DNA of 64,000 nucleotides from Pseudoips prasinana (lineage: Eukaryota; Arthropoda; Insecta; Lepidoptera; Nolidae). Every line of letters begins with the position of its first letter. The stretch's first letter is position 1. The position numbers were made by a program, and so were the translations under genes. Below the pieces are notes generated by a model. That model had not been told where the DNA came from and searched no databases. It saw nothing but the letters and a program-made list of their open reading frames with translations. The stretch spans positions 7,119,001 to 7,183,000 of the forward strand of contig OX621249.1 of the NCBI GenBank assembly GCA_951640165.1, given 5' to 3'. Below, piece after piece: positions 51,806-63,745 of this stretch.

Positions 51806-52458
51806 ATAAAGACATACAGATATATAGATAGTTAGATTCAGACAATATGTAGTAAAATATAGCTAAACTATAAATTTCTATAATCAAAACTATACAAGAT
51901 CTCATAGCAATAATCTATATATATAAAAATGAAACCCGTTTTCCGTTGTCACGACATCACGCGTGAACGGCTGGACCGATTTCACTATTTCTTTTTTTAT
52001 TGTGTTTGTTATTGTCAGGAGAAGGTTCTTATGTAAAAAAAAGAATTTAAAATTGCGCGGAAAATAAGAAAATTTAAGAATACTTCACAACCAAATATTA
52101 TTTCTAATCTAACCTTTTTTAATGTTACTTTTTTGGACAATATAACCTTTTTTAATGTAACTTTTTTTTATTTGACATAGTATTGACAGACAGCGTGCGT
52201 TAATAGTTATCGTTAAGACAGGACAAGGTCTGTCGGGTCAGCTAGTTTAATATAAGCTAGCTAAATATTATTACTATTATAAAAATAATATTCTAAATGC
52301 TTTCATAGAATCCGTGTATCTAAATATCAATGTGTACCTAGAAATAATTATGTATACTTAATTATATTACTACAAGCATGTTCTGACTATTTACAAGCGC
52401 TTTTTTAAAGTGTACGTGACTTAAAACCTTTATTCTTTTACTTTTACTAAAAAAGAAA
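51806..52458 (+). mobile_element. Family Q element inside family C, itself carrying a Helitron
   Basis: 51806-51913 and 52246-52458 align with 5405-5690 (acaatatgtagtaaaata; taagctagctaaatatt; caagcgcttttttaaag). Without the Helitron it is about 321 bp. A gac at each end (51803-51805 and 52459-52461) may be a target duplication. Confidence 0.7.
51914..52245 (+). mobile_element. Short non-autonomous Helitron (332 bp)
   Basis: It starts TCTATATATATAAAAATGAA and ends CTAG, between A (51913) and T (52246), as expected for Helitrons. A hairpin (GACAG 52217-52221 / CTGTC 52230-52234) lies 7 nt before CTAG. The uninterrupted site is seen in family Q copy 1 at 5 kb. It encodes no Rep/helicase. Confidence 0.88.
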
Positions 52459-52664
52459 GACTGTTACCTAATGACTACTACCGGGACCGACAGCTCAACG
52501 TGCCCTTCGAAGCACGGAGACGCTCAGAAATTGAACTACTTTGGCGGTCACCCAACTATGGACTGACCGCAAGCCTAGTTGCTTAACCTCGCTGATCAGT
52601 TACGGTCCGGTGTGGGCATCTAGCAATGAGCGCCTAATATCTAATGTGATAATGAACTTGAATA

Positions 52665-53815
52665 TGGGTTGTATTGAACTTCAGTACAATATTAGCACAG
52701 TACATTGTTTTTTGCATTTGGAATGTCGGGGTTCCAAATTCAAATAAAAATATAGACGACGGAACAACAACTTACAGTTGACTGAAGCTAATAAGGAGAC
52801 AGAACTATTCCGACTGACCTGTTCAATACAACCCGTATTGAACTTCAGTACAATATTACCACAGATAATGTGTGTATTTGAAATTGGAACGTTGCGGTTC
52901 CACATTCAAATAACAATATTGACGTCAGAACAACATTACAGTTGACTGAAGGTACTAGGAGAGAGAACTTTTTAACAGACCTGTGAGTCTAGTGATTAGC
53001 GACTATTGATACGATCCCCACCAATTTTTGTGCGATGGGAACGATTAGGGAATGCAATCTCAAGACGAGATCTCAAGAGATCAGAAGTTCTATCACGGCG
53101 AGATCTCGGCATTTTCGAGATCTCGATTAGAATTCGAAAAGTATTGTTTTTATTATTAGATAACTGAAACATAATTGAAACTGCGTAGTGGTTTTGATTA
53201 TGATGCGAGTAAAGTAATTTTGTCATTCAACCTGACCTAAAGCAAGTTATTATAGCTTCAGGCAATCAAGATATGCAATACGTACATTATTTTTTAACCG
53301 TTATGTAATATCTAATGTTCGGTGTATTATTGTACTGCACATCAATACCGGTTCTATTGAACTTCAGTACAATATTAACACAGAACATTGTTATTTAAAT
53401 TTGGAATGTTGCGGTTCCACATTCAAATAACAATATTGACAACAGAACAACAGTTTACTAAAGTAGTAGCTTTAGTAAACAGGAGAAAGAACTTTTTCGA
53501 CTAACCTGTTCATTACAACCCGTATTGAACTTCCGTACAATATTACCACAGAACATTATTAGTTAATAATGATAATAATATCCAGGGACATTATTTACAC
53601 ACGGCCATCTGATCCTTAACTAAGAAGAGCTTGTACTATGGAAACAAGATAACTGACATACTACTTAATTGCGGTTCCATATTCAAATAACAATATTGAC
53701 AACAGAACAACAACAGTTGACTGAAGCTACTAAGGAGAAACACTTTAACTGACCTTTTAGTTGTCTAGGGAGGAATATGATGCCCACCAATCTTTGTGCG
53801 ATGAGGCCGATTATT
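52665..53815. repeat. Array of roughly 165-bp palindromic units
   Basis: tattgaacttcagtac-type starts occur at 52672, 52836, 53355 and 53523, giving spacings of 164 and 168 within each pair. Each unit holds an inverted core (aaatttggaatgttgcggtt-ccacatt). The two pairs are separated by gagatctc-rich spacer, and the last unit is broken by a SINE piece. The end of each pair shares ccaccaat-ttttgtgcgatg. Confidence 0.7.
53566..53668 (-). mobile_element. SINE family B fragment nested in the array
   Basis: atccagggacattatttacacac and tgtactatggaaacaagata interrupt the fourth unit between cagaacatta and ttgcggttcc. Confidence 0.75.
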
Positions 53816-54077
53816 AGTTTATGCCTGGGTATAATTTATCTATAATATGTATGTATTTAAAAATATATATAAGGATGTTGATGGCAGTGCAATATTTTAT
53901 GTCCAGTGTCCACCTCACAAGATGATGTTTAATGGTTCTAGTATTATTGCTTTGTAACTATGTTGTAAAGCAAAAATTGTGAAGTCTTTACTTAATACTT
54001 TTTGCCACTAAGAGTATTGTTCTCGGAGATAAAGGTGTCCTCGAAATCAGCGAGCTTGAATTCCACGCTCTTGGAAT

Positions 54078-54253
54078 CACACTAATATTATAAAGGCGAA
54101 AGTTTGTGAGTGTGTATGTTTGTTACTTCTTCACGTCTAAACGGCTGGAGCGATTTTAATAAAATTTGGTATGGGGTTAGCTGACACCATGGATTAACAC
54201 ATATGCCATAAATTATAAAGTTTAACGCGGGATAACCGCGGGGCACAGCTAGT
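54078..54253. repeat. Family N repeat
   Basis: actaatattataaaggcgaa to gataaccgcggggcacagct, close to the inverse of 28495-28652. Confidence 0.6.
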
Positions 54254-54564
54254 ATTAGTATATAAGTTAGACCTAACCGCATATCTTTATTTTTACGTGA
54301 CGTTTACTGTTTTACTGGACAATAGAAGACTTGGGATCGAGCCGTCTAGCAATATAAAACTACAAACTAAGTACCCACGCCGGAGAAGACCCATTTGGGG
54401 TTCGAACCTCGACACTGGGCGGTTTCTGACGTGGCGATTCACGAGATGGTCGGTTGTCTATGGGTCCTTTTGTGCAACTGTCACTCTCCGTTAATACACG
54501 AAACGGTGGGTTCTCGTCCAATTGGATATCGATATGAATGCAAACTAAGGGCGTCATGGAGGAA

Positions 54565-54780
54565 AATGCACGTGTGGCGCAGCGGCTAAGACAGTTGCAT
54601 CGCTGCTTAGTGTCGCAGGTTCGAGTCCTGCGCAGGTCAACTATTTTGCATGTTCTTTGTTAACCGACTTCAAAAGGGGGAGGTTCTCATGTCCGTCTAT
54701 TATATGTTAGTAGAGTACCCCGCGACACGGATTTAGATTCCCTTGAACGGGTGTTGTCTTTAATTACAAAAAAACATTCC
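54565..54780 (+). mobile_element. SINE family J copy with intact tRNA-like head
   Basis: A box tggcgcagcggct and a perfect T-arm gcaggttcgagtcctgc are present. A 7-bp acceptor stem does not form, so it is a SINE head and not a tRNA gene. The 3' part is gagtaccccgcgacacgg. Confidence 0.65.
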
Positions 54781-54822
54781 CCACTCATTTATTTTTACGT
54801 GATTTAATTAGTCTATAAATAA

Positions 54823-55025
54823 AATAAATGAATAAAAAAGGTTTTTATTCACGTAGACTTTAAAAAAGCGCTTTGTAAATAGTCATAACATGTTCGTAGT
54901 AATATACATATAATTATTTCTAGGTACATATAGATATTTAGGTACACGGATTGTAGAAAATAATTTACAATAAGATTTATTTTATAACAGTAACGATATT
55001 TAGCTAATTTAAATTAAGTTAGTAA
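54823..55025 (-). repeat. Family Q repeat, copy 3
   Basis: Reverse of copy 1: tttaaaaaagcgctttg, tagtcataacatgttcgtag, gatatttagctaa. Confidence 0.65.
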
Positions 55026-55069
55026 ATGCTGTAGCTGCTGTGTGCTGACGGCGACAAATATCAGAATCA

Positions 55070-55245
55070 GAATATCATCACCCCATCTCATCCCGTGGGG
55101 GGCGTAGAAGTCGACCCGAGGGAATATCTACCAGAGGACGGGCAGCAGCTTCCTTCTGATTACTATGACCATCTTACTGCGATCGCCAACCCGCCTGCCA
55201 AGCGAGGCGATTAATTAAGCAGTGGACGTATTTAGCTGTAATGAT
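55070..55245 (-). repeat. Family K repeat
   Basis: accccatctcatcccgtggg, actatgaccatcttactgcg and atcgccaacccgcctgcca are the reverse of 11620-11790. Confidence 0.65.
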
Positions 55246-55497
55246 GAATGCTGTAGAAAGACTTTTTATCTCTACAACCTTTAGTTGCACTCATGGTTCT
55301 ACAGGGTAAGCACTTCTACTTCCCTCTGGTGAATAACTAAATCAGTAAGCACTGATTACGTTATTCATCTGTGGGAACTATCAAGTCGCCTTGGGAATCG
55401 GTCTCGAGTGTCGAAGTCTTGAGCGAGTTAGAATTCCTCGCTGCCTACACACAGAATTCTAGTCTTAGCATCTTCACCTTGCTTGATTGAATTCTAA

Positions 55498-55745
55498 TAA
55501 CAATAATAATAATAATATCCGGGGACAATGTCACACACATCATCCTAGCCCTAACTAAGCAAAGCTTGTACTATGGATGCCAGGCGACGATATACATACT
55601 TATATAGATAGATAAATACTTATATACATAGAAAACATCCATGACTCGTGCTCATCACACAAATATTTGCACTTACCTGGATTCGAAGCCAGGACCACCA
55701 GCTTCGTAGGCAGGAGCACTACCAACTAGGCTATGGTGACCGTTG
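55498..55745 (-). mobile_element. SINE family B diverged copy
   Basis: ATT-type tail at left, gcttgtactatggatgcc, and a reversed head (ggattcgaagccaggacc, actaccaactaggctatgg). Confidence 0.65.
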
Positions 55746-56126
55746 ACATTCAGTACACAATCGTTCGATGAGCTCTTATTCTGTAGGGTGTTTACTGTTT
55801 ACGTAAAAAGCAAGAAACCTTAAGACACTGCTATTGCTCTACCCCCTGGTGAATAATGTACAGTTAAACTATAATCAATAACAAAGAAGTTATGAAAGAA
55901 CCTTTTATTTGGAATTGGTCGGATGGAAAATTACAATTGGAACCAAGAATCGATGTTTTTAGCGTCACAAAGACGTTTCACGAAATACACAAACTGATAT
56001 CAAAGTTATTACAAAATTAGTTTGGAATTATTTCGTGACATCGTAAAAACTACAAAAGGTTGAAATAGGTATATAATAATTTAATATTACTGAGTATGAA
56101 ATAGCCTAATGGTAAGCATATCCTAA
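55746..56126. other. No gene seen
   Basis: AT-rich sequence with no supported feature. Confidence 0.4.
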
Positions 56127-56432
56127 AAAATCGGCCAAGTGCGATTCGGACTCGCGCACGAAGGCTTCCGTAGATTACATTATCTATAAAAACGAGCAAA
56201 AAAAATTCACGTTTGTTGCATGGGAGCCCCCTTAAATATTTTGTTTTTTTTTGTATTTGTTGTTATAGCGGGAACAGAAATACAATGTCATCTGCGAAAA
56301 TTTCAAACTATCACGGTTTATAAGATACAGCCTGGTGACAGACGGACGGACAGACAGACAGACAGCGAAGTCTTAGTATAGGTATAGGTATAGGGTCCCG
56401 TTTTACCCTTTGGGTACGGAACCCCAAAAAAC
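56127..56432 (+). repeat. Family D repeat
   Basis: tcggccaagtgcgattcgga to cccgttttaccctttgggtac. A complete copy. Confidence 0.8.
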
Positions 56433-57639
56433 TACGTATTATTTGTTTGCATCTCAACGACGGAAGTAAGATAAGATGTGAGGTGTAACATGCAGTCAAT
56501 TAGAACCTACTATCAAGCAGGGACCTAACAGTTTCGAGAATTTGCAGAATTAGAAAAAAAATCCTTTTTTGGAAAGATTATGGTAGCAAAATTGAAAATA
56601 AATTTGCAATAATTTGATAGCCTGGTTAGAGCAAGACTCGAGAAGTCTAGATTTTGTTTACTATGGGCTGAATGTCGTCTCGTCCTTGTGCGACTTAATC
56701 TGTGGTGTCAACATCTTAATTAATCAAAACAGCCGACATTACAACGGTACTTAAAAAGAGAAATGCATAATAGTCTGTTACAGAATTAACTGTTATAAAT
56801 ACCAGACTTGACACTTCATTTAGCATCAATGTCACGGACAATGAAGATAGTGAAGACTAATCTAATCGCTAAATAAAAACATCAGTAGAAAAAGCAGAAA
56901 TAACTCTTAGGACCTTTACGTATCATGCTAGCTTTAACTTTTGGTCGCAGCTCGAGGTCGTTGGCTGTCAGTCAAAAAAGTGGCATTGTCATGTTCTTCA
57001 TTGATGGCCGATACGACCATACGGCTTCAGACGAAACAACAGTTACTTGCCATTCGCACGAACGCAGAAAGCGCCGGGCGTAAGAAACATCTTAGTTGAA
57101 TTGTAAACTTTGTAGTCTTGGGATAACGTCGAGTTTTTCTTGTTATCAATCTTAACTCCCCATTATAACGTAAAAAAATCTGACGACGCAAATTAGACTT
57201 TAATTCCACGATATAGCGTTTACGTTCGTATAAATAGTCTTACTTTGAACGCTTTCTGTGTTCGTACGAACTTTACGGCTTACGTTGTTGTATACCGATT
57301 GTATTAACACACTAACTTTGCCGAAAAGAAATTTTGGAGCATCTGGATCAAGATCTAATAGAGATTAACCGACGTACTATTCTTTTGATATGTTTTATAA
57401 ATTGTTAGAGAAACCTTTTTGTATAGGCACGTACAATACCTACCTGCAAAGAATAGTAACGTGCTGGGGAAGTACCTTACAAAAGACTCTACAGGTAAGA
57501 GAATTTTACGATATCGTGGTGAGGGAAGGCTCGCTCGCGTTTAAGTGATGTAATTTGTGTCCGAAGTGTCGAAAGTTACAGAAATAAGATAAACATTTTC
57601 TTTTTTTCTGATGGAAACTTACAGGATTTTTAATATAAT
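56433..57639. other. No gene seen
   Basis: Small frames on both strands show no recognisable domain. Confidence 0.4.
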
Positions 57640-57745
57640 AGCAAGGAAAACGAGTAAGTGGGTAACCTGAGGGTAAGTAACCACCGCCTCCCATGGACAC
57701 CTGCAACACTAGAGGGGCTGAAAGTACGTTGCCGGCTTTTCAGAA
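57640..57745 (+). repeat. Family M repeat
   Basis: cgagtaagtgggtaacctga, ccaccgcctcccatggacac and gtacgttgccggctttt follow 24150-24300. Confidence 0.55.
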
Positions 57746-59442
57746 AGTAACTCTTGACATACCAATATATAGAAAAATGTAATATAGTCAAATACCTGTA
57801 TATTCTACGTTTTGTTTGCTGATCGCTTCTAAATTAATAAGCTATCATCACTTTTACTTGGAATGATACCGTTAGGTGTGGGCGTGAATAATAGCCTGTC
57901 TACTGTGAGGTTATAATAGAGCTATTATACAGAAGAAATAACTAATTCAACATATCTGCATCATATTATATCTGGTGACAATGATTGTTCTGGCTTACTG
58001 AACAGAATCTCATTTAATATTCTAACAAACACTATTAAAATACTTATATAACAGCTCTCGTTACGAACTTTAACATAAGTGATTTTAAGTATGTGATGAT
58101 TAATGGGACAGAATAGGCCATAGTACACCACGGTAGAAGGCATGCGGGTTGGCAAACTTCAGATGTCTATCAAGAATATTTTTTGGAGAACTCTTTTGGA
58201 TACATGTTTCAGACGGGCCCATAACAAAGGCCCGGCAGGCCACATGCGGGTCATGCGGCCCACCGGCTGTAGTTTGAGTATAGCTGGTGTGGACTATAAT
58301 TTCTGTACAGTAAGTTCCTCGGAAACTGCTACACTGCTCGCGACGCAATGGCGTCAAAACTATAGTCATTCTACATGATCTCATTATATTATGTTTCGCG
58401 CCAATTAAAATTACGTTAAACCGATATCCGATGCAGTGGGCTTTTACCGCAGATAACTAGGTGACAATAGAGGTTTGGCCAGGTTAGGGTAATCACTAAT
58501 CAGTGGAGATCCGATAATGGCGTGAGAAATTGCTATATATTATTGTTTACAAACTAAGCCAAGCAGTCTGGCCAGCTGGACCTACTCGAAATCTACCCGC
58601 GGACCTCACTACACAGTCATATTATTAATAAGTCGACTGAACCCACGCTGCCCTCTTTCATTATTAGTACAGTCACGGAGTAAAGTCGAGTCTTGTAGTG
58701 TAATTTTTATGCCTTAAAATATACCAATATTATTCAATGAAGTATTTACACCATCTTATTCACGAACATATTAAATAAATATTTTATTACTGCTAATTTC
58801 AAGTTAAAGCAAATGCGCCTTTTTGCGATTGCCCTTTACGTATTACCTGTTCGGGTCAGCCAAGCATAGGTCTTGAATTTGAGTTTAATTATATTTTGAC
58901 AAACCAATTTTGCGGTCGACTGTATCCACTAGCTAGTGTAAGGTTTCTAGTCTACGGGCTCTGTGTTTCTTTTCCAACTCTTTCATTCTTTTCTTTATTT
59001 TTCTTTATCATGTATTGAAAAGAAAAAAAAAAGTTCTTTAGGATAAAATTTGTTGGATCCAAAACAGTCGCATCTATTCCCCGTGACATACCCGAACCTC
59101 ACCGCTCAGTGTCATTTCACTGTGTGCCACTATTCATCCGGGCTTACAAGATGTTCTAATGTCATGTCATGTCATGTTCCAATTTGTAGAATAGTTTATG
59201 TTTACTGTACCTATATACTCGTATAAGAATTTATCAAATTGTAATTATGTACTTAGTTTAAGAGCAGTTATTTAAAAAAATATTAATAACTTGCATACAC
59301 GTAGTTTTCACTGAGTAGAGTGAGTAGTTCTCGTTTTGGGTGCAAACCAGTATCAGTTATCAGTTCATAATATTAAAATTAAATTAGATATTGCAACTAA
59401 CTTTCAAGTAGGTCTCTTTATATAAAGTTATTCCAAAAAAAA
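57746..59442. other. No gene supported
   Basis: 58142-58384 has overlapping open frames on both strands (for example GPAGHMRVMRPTGC on the plus strand) but no recognisable motif. Confidence 0.35.
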
Positions 59443-60022
59443 TACCGGCCAAGTGCGAGTCGGACTCGCACATGAAGGGTTCCATAGCAACAAGTATTTC
59501 AGTTGTTTAAATGAATGCAAATTGCGGTTTATGACGTATTAAAAAAAACTACTTGCTAGATCTCGTTCAAACCAATTTTCGTTGTTAGTTTACATAGTAA
59601 TGTACATCATATATTTTTTTTAGTTTTATCATTCTCTTATTTTAGAAGTTGGAGGGGGGGACACACCCATTTTACCACTTTGGAAGTGTATCTCGCGCAA
59701 ACTATTCAGTTTAGAAAAAAAATGATATTAGGAACCTCAATATCATTTTTGAAGACCTATCCATAGACAACTGAAACACAAACAAAAAAAAATTGAGTTT
59801 CAGTTCTATGTATGGCGACCCCCCAAAATAATTGTTCTTTTTCTATTTTTGCGTAAAAATCTTAATGCGGTTCACAGAATACATCTACTTACCAAGTTTC
59901 AGTAGTACAGCTCTTATAGTTTCGGAAAAAAGTGGCTGTGACATACGGACGGACAGACAGACAGACATGACGAATCTATAAGGGTTCCGTTTTTTGCCAT
60001 TTGGCTAAGGAACCCCAAAAAG
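59443..60022 (+). repeat. Family D2 repeat, long copy
   Basis: It starts ccggccaagtgcgagtcgga like family D but continues with a different, longer middle (ggggacacacccattttacc, ctatgtatggcgacccccca) and ends ttttgccatttggctaagg. The 3' part recurs at 50840-51056. Confidence 0.75.
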
Positions 60023-61175
60023 AGCTGTTCAGAAACATAAAAGTGGAAGCGAATTTGAAATCCGAAACCAGTTTTTGAACGTTTATACGGGAAGGATGTT
60101 TGTGGTTGTAAAATAAAACTGAGTTACCTACAGATGTCTCTCAATTTCTTTATCATTGAAGCCCTACAACAACTAACAAAGCGATCTTTTGGAACAGTTG
60201 CTTCTAGACTCTTCTGACCTGATCAGAATATAATATAGTCGTTTAAAAACCTACAAACAGCTACAACTCTTCTTACCAACGACCGACCAGAACAAAAGCA
60301 ATAGCAAGCAAAAAGACAATTCCTATACCGAAATCAGTTCCCAAAGAAAGGAGAGAATATGTACATTCAGTCGAATTGATAACCTCCTACATTTGAAGTC
60401 GATCAATAATTCGGTAGCTTTTACTAGGTATTAAGTCCAATACATCAAAGAAGTAATGAAATCGAAACGTGAATTCGATTTTCAAATAAATCGAATCTAA
60501 TCTCTGGATATTACTTTTTAATATACCTAGCTAACCATCGTTAATCATCATAAGCCAAAGAATGAAGCACTTTTTACGCTTTTTTTGCTTATGGTCCGAA
60601 TATTGATCGAAATTCAAAACTAAATCCGCCTTTAAAGTGAACGTGACGAACACAAAGTAATTTAGCATTCACGTTATACAAATTTAAATATTCTAGAACG
60701 AGTCGAGTGCACGATGGATACATAAAAAAAGAATACCATAACTTCGCTGGCACATCTCCCACAAGTTTTGTGACAAAGGTCTTAGGGTCAATAACCTGTT
60801 TGGCGGGCGTGGCACTTTTTTTAATGCACTGTAGATACCTGTTGAAGTAAACATTCATACAGCCAAGTTAATTATAACTTTATAGCGCTCGGTATAAAAT
60901 TAAAATAATATTAGTATTATGCAGTTAGCTTGGTTAAGGTTTTTAGGTTGAAGCTAATAACTAGGATGATTAAATTTTATTCCTGAATAAATTAGGTACA
61001 TAACTATAATTTGCTTGTTAACCATTCGCTTAATTAATAAACAATTATGATTATAACGAGTAACGATCGCTTCTTTGGTTTGCGGTGTTGGTGTGTTTAC
61101 ATCAAATAAGGAGTCCATATCCGGGGTCAGACAAAAACGCGGATTATGCGGATTTGCAGGCAAGTAATATGTAAT
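60023..61175. other. No gene supported
   Basis: The minus frame 60589-60858 (FVTKLVGDVPAKLWYSFFMY) has no known motif or convincing splice context. Confidence 0.35.
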
Positions 61176-61371
61176 ATGGTTGGCTTGGTTGGTAGATGCT
61201 TGCCTTTCACGCCGCAGGTCGTGGGTTCGATTCCCACCCAGGACCGATTTGATATGATATGTGCAAGAAATGTCTATTTGTGCTGAGGGTATAATTATCT
61301 ATATAAGTAGTATACGTATTATATCAGTTATCTGGTTGGTATCCATAGTACAAGCTCTGTTTAGTTTGGGT
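61176..61371 (+). mobile_element. SINE family B copy with clear tRNA-like head
   Basis: ggttggtagatgcttgccttt, then a perfect T-arm gtgggttcgattcccac, then body and agtacaagctctgtttag. The ATT tail is missing. Confidence 0.75.
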
Positions 61372-61979
61372 AAACGTAAAAGTATACGGTTCAGTAACAA
61401 AAACTAGCAAAAATATAATATAGTTATTTACGCCCCCCCAACTAAGAAAGTCAATTTAAACAAAACCGCATTCCCGAATCAACCTATGTACAAAACAAAT
61501 CGATTTACTTTTTCATTTCATTAGACTCGTATAATAGTGCTGGGCATCACGATCTCTGCTTTAAAAATAAGTGTTCTATCTATGGTGTCAAATCAAAAGA
61601 GCAATTTTCCCGCGAATAACAGTTCCTAAATGAATTGACGTGCAATCATTGATGTTATCTTATAAATAACTAAAGTACAATGTTAGAAAGGCGAAGGTTC
61701 CAAAGGTAACAGTAGACGAGGTATGAGCGCGGTTTGGCCTACTTTACTTGGGACTTGAGACTACTATAATAGGTACATACTTACATAGTATCTAGGTACT
61801 TCCGACGAACAGTTGGAGTTGATTGTGTTAGTTATTTCAATGGGGTAATCCACAAATAACAAAACAAAAAACAATCGAAACAACACAGTTCCTGACATAT
61901 TCAAGACGTCATAAACGTCAATGCTTGTTCACAATAAAATGCTCCTATGACTTTGAAATAATTATAGAGTCAATAAGTA
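61372..61979. other. No gene seen
   Basis: AT-rich flank of the mariner insertion. Confidence 0.4.
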
Positions 61980-63274
61980 CGAGGGTGCGTTTTTAAGTTC
62001 GCGGAATGGGGGGGAAGGGATAATAATAGGTCATTATCGGGATGGCCACGACTTCAGCCACTCAATATTAGTATAAATACCAAGTTTTATCTTAATTGGA
62101 TCATTAGTCTCTGAACTATCGTCAAGCAAACAACTCAATCGGGAAGAAAGTGTGAATTATGAAAAAAATCGAGTACCGTGCCGTAATAAAGTTCCTTACC
62201 AAGCAAGGAAAGTCAGTTCAAAATATACTGGAAGAGATGGAATCCGTTTACGGGGACTCTTGCCCGGGTAAAACCATGGTTTACAAGTGGCACAGTCTCT
62301 TTAAACAAGGCAGGACCTCACTTGAAGACGACCCTCGGCCCGGACGGTCGCCCGAGGTGACTACTCCGGAAATCATTAAAAAAGTCGAAAAAATTATATT
62401 GGAAGATGCCAGACTAAAGAAGAAACAGCTTGCAGAAATGGTTGGAGTATCGGATACGACAATTTTCAAAATTCTACATGATCATCTTGGCATGACAAAG
62501 GTCAGTGCAAGATGGGTGCCAAGAATGCTCACGCCGCCTCAAAAACAACGCCGCGTGGAGTGTTCCCGCACGTTTTTGGACCTCTGTAACGAAGATAAGG
62601 ATGGACTTTTAAGTCGAATTGTTACTGGAGATGAAACTTGGGTTCATCATTATGAACCTGAGTTGAAACAGGACTCTATGCAGTGGCACAAAAAAGGCAC
62701 ACCACCACCCAAGAAGTTTAAAGTGTCACAATCGGCTGGAAAAATCATGGCAACAGTGTTTTGGGATTCGGAAGGGATCCTGTTGATCGATTATAAAGAT
62801 AAAGGCGTTTCTATAACCGGACAATACTACGCTTCCGTCTTCGAGAGGTTAAAAGAAAGCATTAAAGAAAAAAGGAGGGGAAAATTAACCAAAGGTGTCC
62901 TTTTTCTACACGACAACGCGCCAGTTCACAAGAGCCGTGTTGCTTTGGCTGCCCTGCATAACTTGGGCTTCGATATTTTACCTCATCCACCCTACAGCCC
63001 AGACCTGGCTCCCAGTGATTACTACCTCTTTCCAAAACTCAAAAAAGAACTTCGTGGGAAGAAATTTTCTACTGATGAAGAAGTGAAGGACGCGGTTTCA
63101 GCCTATTTTTCGGACAAAGACAAAACATTTTTTTATGAAGGTATACATAAGCTAATTGAAAGATCTGAAAAATGTATAAGGGTAGCAGGTGAATATATTG
63201 AAAAAGAAAAATAATTTTGTATTTTTATTTACACTTCTTACCCTCCATTCCGCGAACTTAAAAACGCCCCCTCG
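61980..63274 (+). mobile_element. Complete mariner element, 1295 bp
   Basis: Terminal inverted repeats of 30 bp (61980-62009 and 63245-63274) differ at one base and begin cgaggg[t/g]gcgtttttaag. TA target duplications lie at 61978-61979 and 63275-63276. A full-length transposase frame occupies the middle. Length and layout are standard for mariner. Confidence 0.97.
62159..63214 (+). CDS. Mariner transposase, intact, DD34D
   Basis: 351 codons, the usual length, from an ATG 150 bp inside the left terminal repeat. The N-terminal half has two helix-turn-helix regions that bind the terminal repeats (VIKFLTKQGKSVQNILEEM; LAEMVGVSDTTIFKILHDHL) and the WVPRMLT linker (WVPHEL in many relatives). The catalytic triad is complete: D158 in TGDETW, D252 in HDNAPVH, D287 in YSPDLAPSDYYLF, with 34 residues between the last two Asp. 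There is no stop, frameshift or missing key residue. Overall sequence (KSAGK-like QSAGKIMATVFWD, HPPYSPDLAPSD) is closest in my memory to the irritans-type mariners. It cuts and pastes the element at TA sites in the nucleus. The copy could be active. Confidence 0.96.
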   Translation: MKKIEYRAVIKFLTKQGKSVQNILEEMESVYGDSCPGKTMVYKWHSLFKQGRTSLEDDPRPGRSPEVTTPEIIKKVEKIILEDARLKKKQLAEMVGVSDTTIFKILHDHLGMTKVSARWVPRMLTPPQKQRRVECSRTFLDLCNEDKDGLLSRIVTGDETWVHHYEPELKQDSMQWHKKGTPPPKKFKVSQSAGKIMATVFWDSEGILLIDYKDKGVSITGQYYASVFERLKESIKEKRRGKLTKGVLFLHDNAPVHKSRVALAALHNLGFDILPHPPYSPDLAPSDYYLFPKLKKELRGKKFSTDEEVKDAVSAYFSDKDKTFFYEGIHKLIERSEKCIRVAGEYIEKEK

Positions 63275-63276
63275 TA

Positions 63277-63599
63277 ATATCATACTTATTCCTTCCACGG
63301 AAATATACCGCAATCTCGTTTTTCTAATAATAAAAAAGCCACCATAGATTCATGAATAACTATAGTAATTACATTGATAACTAATACTGATACGCTAAAA
63401 TTATTCCAGATGTTTAAAAAACACATAACCGACTTCAACGTTTCCTCTACACAACTAAATTGGAACAAAATTAATATGGGAACATTCCGAAAGCATTCCC
63501 TATTAAATAACAAAGAAAAAAAAGAAATAATTATCGAAACGAAGGAGAAATGACGTAACGTAACGTCGATTTGATAACCGCTTTCTTTAGGAGTCTGTT
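63277..63599. other. No gene seen
   Basis: AT-rich; tccgaaagcattccctatt near 63487 recurs as attcgaaagcattccctacc near 13782. Confidence 0.4.
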
Positions 63600-63745
63600 A
63601 AAAACACTCACCATGTCAGCTAAAGTACGTCTACTGCTGGACAAAAGTCTCCCCATATACATATATGCCATAATCGCCACGCTTGCCAGACGGGTTGGCG
63701 ATCGCAGTTTGATGGTCATAGTTCACAGAAAACCACTAGCTGGTC
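63600..63745 (+). repeat. Family K repeat
   Basis: aaagtacgtctactgctgga, ccagacgggttggcgatcgc and gatggtcatagttcacag follow 11586-11790. Confidence 0.65.

Larger units (their letters stand above)
51727..52628 (+). repeat. Family C copy split into two halves by a 653-bp insertion
   Basis: 51727-51805 holds the first third (tatgggcagtggttacccta ... catggcttaatgac). 52459-52628 holds the rest (gactgttacctaatgactac ... cagttacggtccgg). Joined, they give the order of the reference copy 26712-26965. Confidence 0.8.

Noticed and set aside
54568..54638. tRNA gene
   Set aside because: A box, B box and T-arm are good, but the seven bases on each side do not pair as an acceptor stem and the sequence continues as SINE family J.
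60270..60340. Possible exon with a GTAAGAAG donor (minus strand)
   Set aside because: The upstream sequence resembles a common AT-rich repeat and gives no conserved-looking peptide.
61177..61247. tRNA-Glu-like gene
   Set aside because: The T-arm and anticodon-loop region look tRNA-like, but the D region and acceptor do not fold, and the same head occurs in all family B SINEs.
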